Shown here piece after piece: positions 34,538-39,282 of a stretch of DNA of 39,282 nt. Position numbers and translations under genes: made by a program. This stretch comes from an uncultured Spirochaetales bacterium. Lineage in GTDB: Bacteria > UBP6 > UBA1177. How positions within the stretch are numbered: the first letter of the stretch is position 1; each line of letters begins with the position of its first letter. The stretch is taken from contig CACYHH010000011.1 of NCBI GenBank assembly GCA_902774115.1, positions 1-39,282 on the forward strand. Reading direction: 5' to 3'. Under the pieces are notes generated by a model. That model did not search any database. It worked only from the letters and a program-made list of their open reading frames with translations, and was not told the DNA's origin.

Positions 34538-34565
34538 ATAATAATACAGGAGTTTTTTTTGTCAA
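34538..34565 (-). promoter_or_regulatory. Promoter of the surface-protein gene
   Basis: On the minus strand TTGACA (34560-34565), 16 bases, TATTAT (34538-34543). It leaves a leader of about 48 bases before ATG 34483. It lies back to back with the plus-strand promoter at 34588. Confidence 0.65.
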
Positions 34566-34587
34566 AGGTTATTTTTGTTGAAATCTC

Positions 34588-34615
34588 TTGAAATTGAAAA
34601 TCTGACAGATAAACT
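34588..34615 (+). promoter_or_regulatory. Promoter of the Cys-rich protein gene
   Basis: TTGAAA (34588-34593), 16 bases, TAAACT (34610-34615). Transcription would begin near 34622, about 20 bases before ATG 34643. This supports the long form of that gene. Confidence 0.45.
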
Positions 34616-34642
34616 CGTACCGGTTGTTTTTTTGAGTTGGTA

Positions 34643-35563
34643 ATGGCGGTTTTTCTTAACAACAGCTGGACGGTATGCGAAGAACCCGGATTTTTCGGGC
34701 TTATGCAGGGAACGAAAGTCCACCTTTCGCAGTGTATTTCGTGTCCGCGGGAGTTCTGTCCAGTGAAGCCGCAGCTTTTCACGGCGTTTTTTCCGGAGTG
34801 GATCGAGCTCCGTGAAAGTCCGCTGAATATGAAAATCATCGAACTCAACAAAGGACTTGCGAAAAGGAGAAAACTGGCACAGCTCTACTGTCCTAAGAAA
34901 AAACAGGCGTCTTCGGACTGCAGCGCCTATTCGGCTTTCTGCAAATACAACGTGATCTGCGGAGTTTTCAGTGAAAGAAACGGTAAGAATTTCATAAAAT
35001 CTTTGAGATGGAGGAAAGAGATGGTTTATTTCGTGATGTATCTTGACGGCACGACCGAAGTCGTCGGCAAAAACGATCTGGGGGATGTCGATATCGACAA
35101 AGTCGACCGCGTTTATCCGGGAAACTACGAAGTCAGGATCGTGTCGGAGCTTGTTCCGCTCGGCGAAGAGAAGGAAAAACTTGAAGAAACGATCTCCGCT
35201 TTCAAGGAAAAGTACAGCGGCAGCGTCGTTTCGGGCGAAGGGCTTGTCGATTTCGAGTCGTGGTTCGAAAACGCGTCGAACGGCGACAGCGCGATAATTC
35301 CGGAAAAAGTCCTTGTTCCGCAGAAAACATACAAAGTCGTAAAAATCAAAGATGTCGTTGAACCGGCTGAAGTAAAAATCGAAAAAGCTGCCGGACCGGA
35401 AACTGTTCCGGAAGTCAAACCTGAAGTGAAAAAAGAACCGGAAAAAGAAATTGCAAAACCGGCTCCGGTAGAAGAAGTTCAGGGTTCGTTCTTCGAAAAT
35501 ACGGAAAGTTCTGCCGCAGGAGAGCCTAAAAAAAGAGGCAGAAAAAAGAAAACGGCTGAATAG
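34643..35563 (+). CDS. Uncharacterised Cys-rich protein with AT-hook-like C-terminus
   Basis: 306 residues from ATG 34643. Residues 1-110 hold eight or more Cys, including CISCPREFC and FCKYNVIC, suggestive of a metal or iron-sulfur site. From residue 127 the sequence changes (MVYFVMYLDGTTEVVGKNDL), then becomes helical, then Pro/Glu/Lys-rich, and ends PKKRGRKKKTAE, like an AT-hook. The Met at 35021 has a very good ribosome site (GGAGG six bases upstream), so a shorter protein of 180 residues may be made as well or instead. The promoter at 34588 favours the long form. It directly precedes rimI: that ATG follows its TAG with no gap. No family recognised. Confidence 0.7.
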   Translation: MAVFLNNSWTVCEEPGFFGLMQGTKVHLSQCISCPREFCPVKPQLFTAFFPEWIELRESPLNMKIIELNKGLAKRRKLAQLYCPKKKQASSDCSAYSAFCKYNVICGVFSERNGKNFIKSLRWRKEMVYFVMYLDGTTEVVGKNDLGDVDIDKVDRVYPGNYEVRIVSELVPLGEEKEKLEETISAFKEKYSGSVVSGEGLVDFESWFENASNGDSAIIPEKVLVPQKTYKVVKIKDVVEPAEVKIEKAAGPETVPEVKPEVKKEPEKEIAKPAPVEEVQGSFFENTESSAAGEPKKRGRKKKTAE

Positions 35564-36004
35564 ATGCTGCTCGATTCTGATTTGCTTTCAAAATGCTCGG
35601 CGGAAATTTCCATTCTCGGAGATTCCGTTTTTAACGGAGAAACTTCTTTATTTATAGAAGATATCATCAATAAGAGAGCTCAATATAAAGTTTTTGCGGT
35701 CCTGCGTGAAGAAATGATTGCCGGATTTTTGATTCTTTCAACCGTTCTCGACGAAGCCGAAATTCTTGAAGTCGCTGTTCCGGAAAATCTCAGAAGAAGC
35801 GGGATTGCTTCCGAACTCATGGACGAAGTTTTCGGATGGTGCCAAAAAAACGGAACCGGACAGATTTTTCTCGAAGTGCGGGAATCGAATTTCCCGGCGC
35901 GGGCGTATTACAAAAAGTACGGTTTTGTTGAAAACGGTCTCAGGAAAAATTACTACCGCAATCCTGTCGAAAATGCAGTTCTGATGTCAAAAGAACTTGC
36001 GTGA
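35564..36004 (+). CDS. rimI: Ribosomal protein S18-alanine N-acetyltransferase-like GNAT enzyme
   Basis: 146 residues, the usual RimI length. The GNAT fold is visible: ILEVAVPENLRRSGIASELM holds the acetyl-CoA-binding R-x-x-G-I-A loop, followed by FLEVRESNFPARAYYKKYGF and NGLRKNYY, the signature order of RimI (LEVR-xSN, Y-x-x-x-GF, R-x-x-YY). RimI acetylates the N-terminal Ala of ribosomal protein S18. Starts directly after the stop of the previous gene with little ribosome site of its own, so translation is probably coupled. Another GNAT acting on protein N-termini is the alternative. Confidence 0.85.
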   Translation: MLLDSDLLSKCSAEISILGDSVFNGETSLFIEDIINKRAQYKVFAVLREEMIAGFLILSTVLDEAEILEVAVPENLRRSGIASELMDEVFGWCQKNGTGQIFLEVRESNFPARAYYKKYGFVENGLRKNYYRNPVENAVLMSKELA

Positions 36005-36150
36005 AAATTTCTTGTTTTGTCCTCATTTAATTGAATTTTTTGTAAAGGCGAAATTTGCCGGAAAATGAGAAAAACGAAAAAAACAAAAAAACTTGCCTTT
36101 CGTAAAGGTTTAATAAAATCATTGTGTTACGGCAAAAAATCGTCAAATCT

Positions 36151-36178
36151 TTGACAATGGTACTTCCCTCCATACAAT
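36151..36178 (+). promoter_or_regulatory. Promoter of the str operon (rpsL-rpsG-fusA-tuf)
   Basis: A perfect TTGACA (36151-36156), 16 bases, TACAAT (36173-36178), giving a leader of about 38 bases to the rpsL ATG. Bases 36005-36150 otherwise hold no gene; a weaker TTGCCT/TAAAAT pair lies at 36093-36119. Confidence 0.75.
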
Positions 36179-36222
36179 GCCTGCGGTTTTTTGGTAATGG
36201 TAATATTAGGAGTAGTTTAGAA

Positions 36223-36594
36223 ATGCCGACCATTAATCAGTTAATAAGAAAAGGTCGTAAGGACCAGCAAAACAAAAGCAAGTGCCCGGCACTTGTTTCA
36301 TGTCCTCAGAGAAAGGGTGTTTGTGTACGTGTTTACACCACAACCCCGAAAAAGCCCAATTCAGCTCTCAGAAAGGTTGCCAGAGTTCGTCTGACAAGCG
36401 GTTTTGAGGTTACCTGCTACATTCCCGGCGAAGGTCACAACCTTCAGGAACACAGCGTTGTTCTCGTCCGCGGCGGCAGGGTCAAAGACCTCCCCGGCGT
36501 TCGTTATCACATCGTCAGAGGCACGAACGATACGTCAGGTGTAAACAACAGAAAGCAGAGCCGTTCGAAATACGGCGCTAAGAGACCGAAGTAA
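36223..36594 (+). CDS. rpsL: Ribosomal protein S12
   Basis: 123 residues, the usual length, from ATG 36223 with AGGAG ten bases upstream; a TTG 99 bases earlier is not used, since it lies before the promoter. S12 sits at the decoding centre of the 30S subunit. [12 protein letters not shown] at the start, [19 protein letters not shown] and [17 protein letters not shown] are textbook. The Lys residues where streptomycin-resistance changes occur (KK in TPKKPNSA, K in GRVKDL) are the sensitive form. First gene of the str operon; rpsG follows after 14 bases. Confidence 0.98.
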   Translation: MPTINQLIRKGRKDQQNKSKCPALVSCPQRKGVCVRVYTTTPKKPNSALRKVARVRLTSGFEVTCYIPGEGHNLQEHSVVLVRGGRVKDLPGVRYHIVRGTNDTSGVNNRKQSRSKYGAKRPK

Positions 36595-36608
36595 AAAGGA
36601 GTTGAGTA

Positions 36609-37079
36609 ATGCCAAGAAGAAAATGCGTTTCAAAAAGAGAAGTTCCGGCAGATCCGAAATACGGAGATGTCCTTCTTCAGAAATTCATCAACAAAATCAT
36701 GCTTCGCGGTAAGAAAAGTGTAGCGGAAACAATAGTTTATGATGCTATTGAAACAGCTGCGCAGAACAAAAAAGAGAGCCCGGTCGATATTTTCAAAGCC
36801 GCTCTCGACAACATCAGACCGCAGGTTATGGTTAAATCGACAAGAATCGGCGGTGCGACCTATCAGGTTCCGACCGAGATTTCTCTTGAAAACAGCCAGG
36901 CTATCGGCATGAAATGGATGATCATGTTCTCCCGCAAAAGAAGCGAGAAAGGCATGGCAGCCAAACTTGCAGGCGAGATAGACGACGCTTTCAACAAAAG
37001 AGGAAACTCTTTCAAGAGAAAAGAAGATACGCACAAAATGGCAGAAGCTAACAAGGCTTTCGCACATTTCAAGTGGTAA
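36609..37079 (+). CDS. rpsG: Ribosomal protein S7
   Basis: 156 residues, the usual length. S7 binds 16S rRNA and starts assembly of the 30S head. MPRRKCVSKREVPADPKYGD, the LQKFINKIMLRGKKS helix and GGATYQVPTEI are typical. AGGAG at 36597 precedes the ATG. In E. coli S7 represses its own operon at the rpsL-rpsG gap; here that gap is only 14 bases, so the same control is doubtful. Confidence 0.98.
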   Translation: MPRRKCVSKREVPADPKYGDVLLQKFINKIMLRGKKSVAETIVYDAIETAAQNKKESPVDIFKAALDNIRPQVMVKSTRIGGATYQVPTEISLENSQAIGMKWMIMFSRKRSEKGMAAKLAGEIDDAFNKRGNSFKRKEDTHKMAEANKAFAHFKW

Positions 37080-37097
37080 TCGGAGGTTTCCAGTTTC

Positions 37098-39182
37098 ATG
37101 TCCGCAGCTGAAAAGCACATAGCTCTCGAAGATATCCGCAATATCGGTATCATGGCACACATCGATGCCGGTAAAACGACTACCACCGAGAGAATACTTT
37201 TCTACACGGGCGTTTCCCGCAAAATGGGCGAAGTCCACGAGGGAACAGCAGTCATGGACTGGATGGATCAGGAGCAGGAAAGAGGCATCACGATCACTTC
37301 CGCTGCGACGACCTGTTACTGGCGCGAAAAAAGGATCAACATCATCGACACTCCCGGACACGTCGATTTCACGATCGAAGTCGAGCGTTCTCTGAGAGTC
37401 CTCGACGGTGCTGTCGCTGTTTTCTGCGCTGTAAGCGGTGTCGAGCCTCAATCCGAAACGGTCTGGAGACAGGCAGACAAATACAAAGTTCCGAGACTTG
37501 CATTCGTAAACAAAATGGATCGCACAGGTGCCGATTTCTTCCACGTCATCGAAATGATGAAGACGAAACTTGGCGCAAATGCGGTTGCGGTGCAGGTTCC
37601 GGTCGGAAAAGAAGATTCATTCTGCGGGATCATCGACATCATCAACATGACGACACGCTACTACGACAGCGATGTTTTAGGCGCGGTTTTCAGAGAAGAG
37701 CAGTCGGTTCCCGAAGAATACCGTGATACGGTCGAACAGTGCCGCGAGAAACTTTTTGAAGCTCTTTCGGACTACGATGAGGAGATCATGGCTCTCTTCC
37801 TCGAAGGCGCACCGATAGAACCTGCAAAAATCCGCGCCGCTTTGCGTAAAGCCGTTATCAGCAATTCGATTTTCCCTGTCCTTTGCGGCAGTTCGTTCAA
37901 AAACAAGGGCGTTCAGCTTCTGCTTGACGCCGTTGTCGATTATCTGCCATCTCCGGTCGATGTTCCTCCAATAAAAGTTACTTCCGTCAAAGACGAGTCG
38001 GAAAAATTCGTTAAACCTACGGATTCTTTCCCCGGTGCTTTGATTTTCAAGATAATGTCCGATCCTTATGTCGGCGAGCTCAGTTTTGTCCGTGTCTACT
38101 GCGGCGAACTTCAGGTCGGTCAGCAGTATTACAATCCTCTTTCCGACAAAGTTGAGAGAATTGGCAGACTTCTGAGAATGCACGCCAACAAGAGGGAGGA
38201 TGTTGATTCAATCTCCGCCGGAAACATCGGCGCGATAGTCGGTCTTAAGTATGCTACGACGGGTTCAACGCTCTGCCAGAAGCACGATGCGTTCCTTTTC
38301 GAAAAGATCACTTTCCCGGAACCTGTCATCAGCATCGCTATCGAACCGAAGACAAAAGCCGACGAAGAAAGGCTTGCTCTCTCGCTTGAGAAGCTCGCCA
38401 AAGAAGACCCGAGTTTCAGAGTCAATGCAGACACCGAAACGGGTCAGATCATCATTTCCGGAATGGGTGAGCTTCATCTTGAGGTTCTTGTCGAAAGACT
38501 CCGCAGGGAATTCAAGGTCGACGCCCATGTCGGAAATCCGATGGTAAGTTACAGAGAAACTTTCTCGAAACCTGTCAGAATGGAACACAGGCTTGTTAAG
38601 CAGACGGGCGGCAAAGGACAGTATGCACACGTTGTCATGGAGTTCGAGCCGCTTGAAGCAGGTTCAGGTATTGTTTTCGAAGATCTGACAAAGGGCGGGA
38701 TCATTCCGAAACTGTTTGTCGGCGCGATTGAAAAAGGCGTTCAGACGGCTGCTTTCGGAGGAAGATACGGTTTTCCGGTGGTTGACGTTCATGTGGCTTT
38801 GGTTGACGGCTCCTTTCATGAAGTCGATTCTTCTGAAATGGCATTCAAAGTCGCAGCGCTCAACTGTTTTAGAGATGCTGAGGAAAAATCGAGTCCGAAG
38901 ATCCTTGAACCTGTCATGAAAGTCGAAATCAATGTTCCGGAACAGTACTTGGGTGATGTTATGGGCAACCTTCAGTCAAAGAGATCGGAAATCATCGGTT
39001 TTGAAGACGCTGCAGGCGGGATCAGAATCATCAATGTCGAAGTTCCTTTGGCTGAAATGTTCGGCTACATGACAAGTCTCAGATCACAGACGCAGGGAAG
39101 GGGGACGTTTACGATGGAATTTTCCCACTATAAGGAAATTCCTGACAATATTAAAAAACAAAAATTTGGGATAACTTTCTAA
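37098..39182 (+). CDS. fusA: Elongation factor G
   Basis: 694 residues, the usual length. GTPase that moves tRNA and mRNA through the ribosome after peptide-bond formation. G1 is [14 protein letters not shown] (from residue 20), G2 lies in [11 protein letters not shown]3 is [10 protein letters not shown]4 is [10 protein letters not shown]. Domain IV is present near PMVSYRETF with [20 protein letters not shown] lies 12 bases before the ATG. Third gene of the str operon, 18 bases after rpsG. Confidence 0.98.
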
Positions 39183-39196
39183 CAAAGGAGGAAAAA

Positions 39197-39282
39197 ATGG
39201 CAAAAGCGAAATTTGAAAGAAGCAAACCGCATGTAAACATCGGTACGATAGGTCACGTAGACCACGGCAAAACGACGTTGAC
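39197..39282 (+). CDS. tuf: Elongation factor Tu, 5' part only
   Basis: The window ends 86 bases into the gene. The visible residues [20 protein letters not shown], then VDHGKTTL, are the N-terminus and G1 loop of EF-Tu. AAAGGAGG stands just upstream of the ATG, and the gene follows fusA by 14 bases. Confidence 0.97.

Noticed and set aside
36124-36222. A longer rpsL starting at TTG 36124
   Set aside because: It begins upstream of the promoter at 36151-36178, and ATG 36223 gives the standard 123-residue S12 with a ribosome site.
36630-37544. A 304-codon minus-strand frame across rpsG and fusA
   Set aside because: It lies opposite two well-known ribosomal genes and spans the gap between them; its sequence is low-complexity shadow.

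Overview
The window looks like a Gram-negative, probably anaerobic bacterium. Most envelope genes begin with signal peptides or lipoboxes. There is pyruvate phosphate dikinase and a large activase of the 2-hydroxyacyl-CoA dehydratase type. One surface protein ends in a Gly-Gly-Cys-Ser motif, a hydrophobic helix and a short basic tail, like the C-terminal sorting signals of Myxococcota and related lineages, and it carries a Cys-rich segment of a kind common there. I cannot fix the phylum from this alone.

Region 1 (1-19255, + strand) is an accessory array. It starts inside a large Rhs/YD-repeat protein, and a second, N-terminally shortened Rhs gene lies at 6744-8723. Both end in the same C-terminal tail domain of about 92 residues. 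That tail recurs ten more times as small stand-alone or decayed genes, giving twelve copies in 17 kb. Each well-preserved tail is followed, usually with translational coupling, by a partner gene: TPR lipoprotein, PH-like membrane protein (3 copies), pair of small membrane proteins (3 copies), secreted DUF4424-like protein (2 copies), ankyrin proteins, or WG-repeat lipoprotein. This resembles an array of polymorphic-toxin ends with immunity genes, but neither the tail nor the TM pairs match a family I recognise. An ORF6N gene on the other strand interrupts the array at 12969-13946.

Region 2 (19324-34483, - strand) is housekeeping-like: recB, recD and a dehydratase activase joined by 4-base overlaps, then separately promoted ppdK and a large surface protein. 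No recC is present here.

Region 3 (34588-39282, + strand) holds an uncharacterised Cys-rich protein, rimI, and the str operon rpsL-rpsG-fusA-tuf (tuf cut by the window end).

Six promoter candidates outside the array body and a seventh, weaker one beside the ORF6N gene all fit a -35/-10 pattern with a 16-base spacer. Calls are made by reading sequence and by family knowledge; no database search was run.
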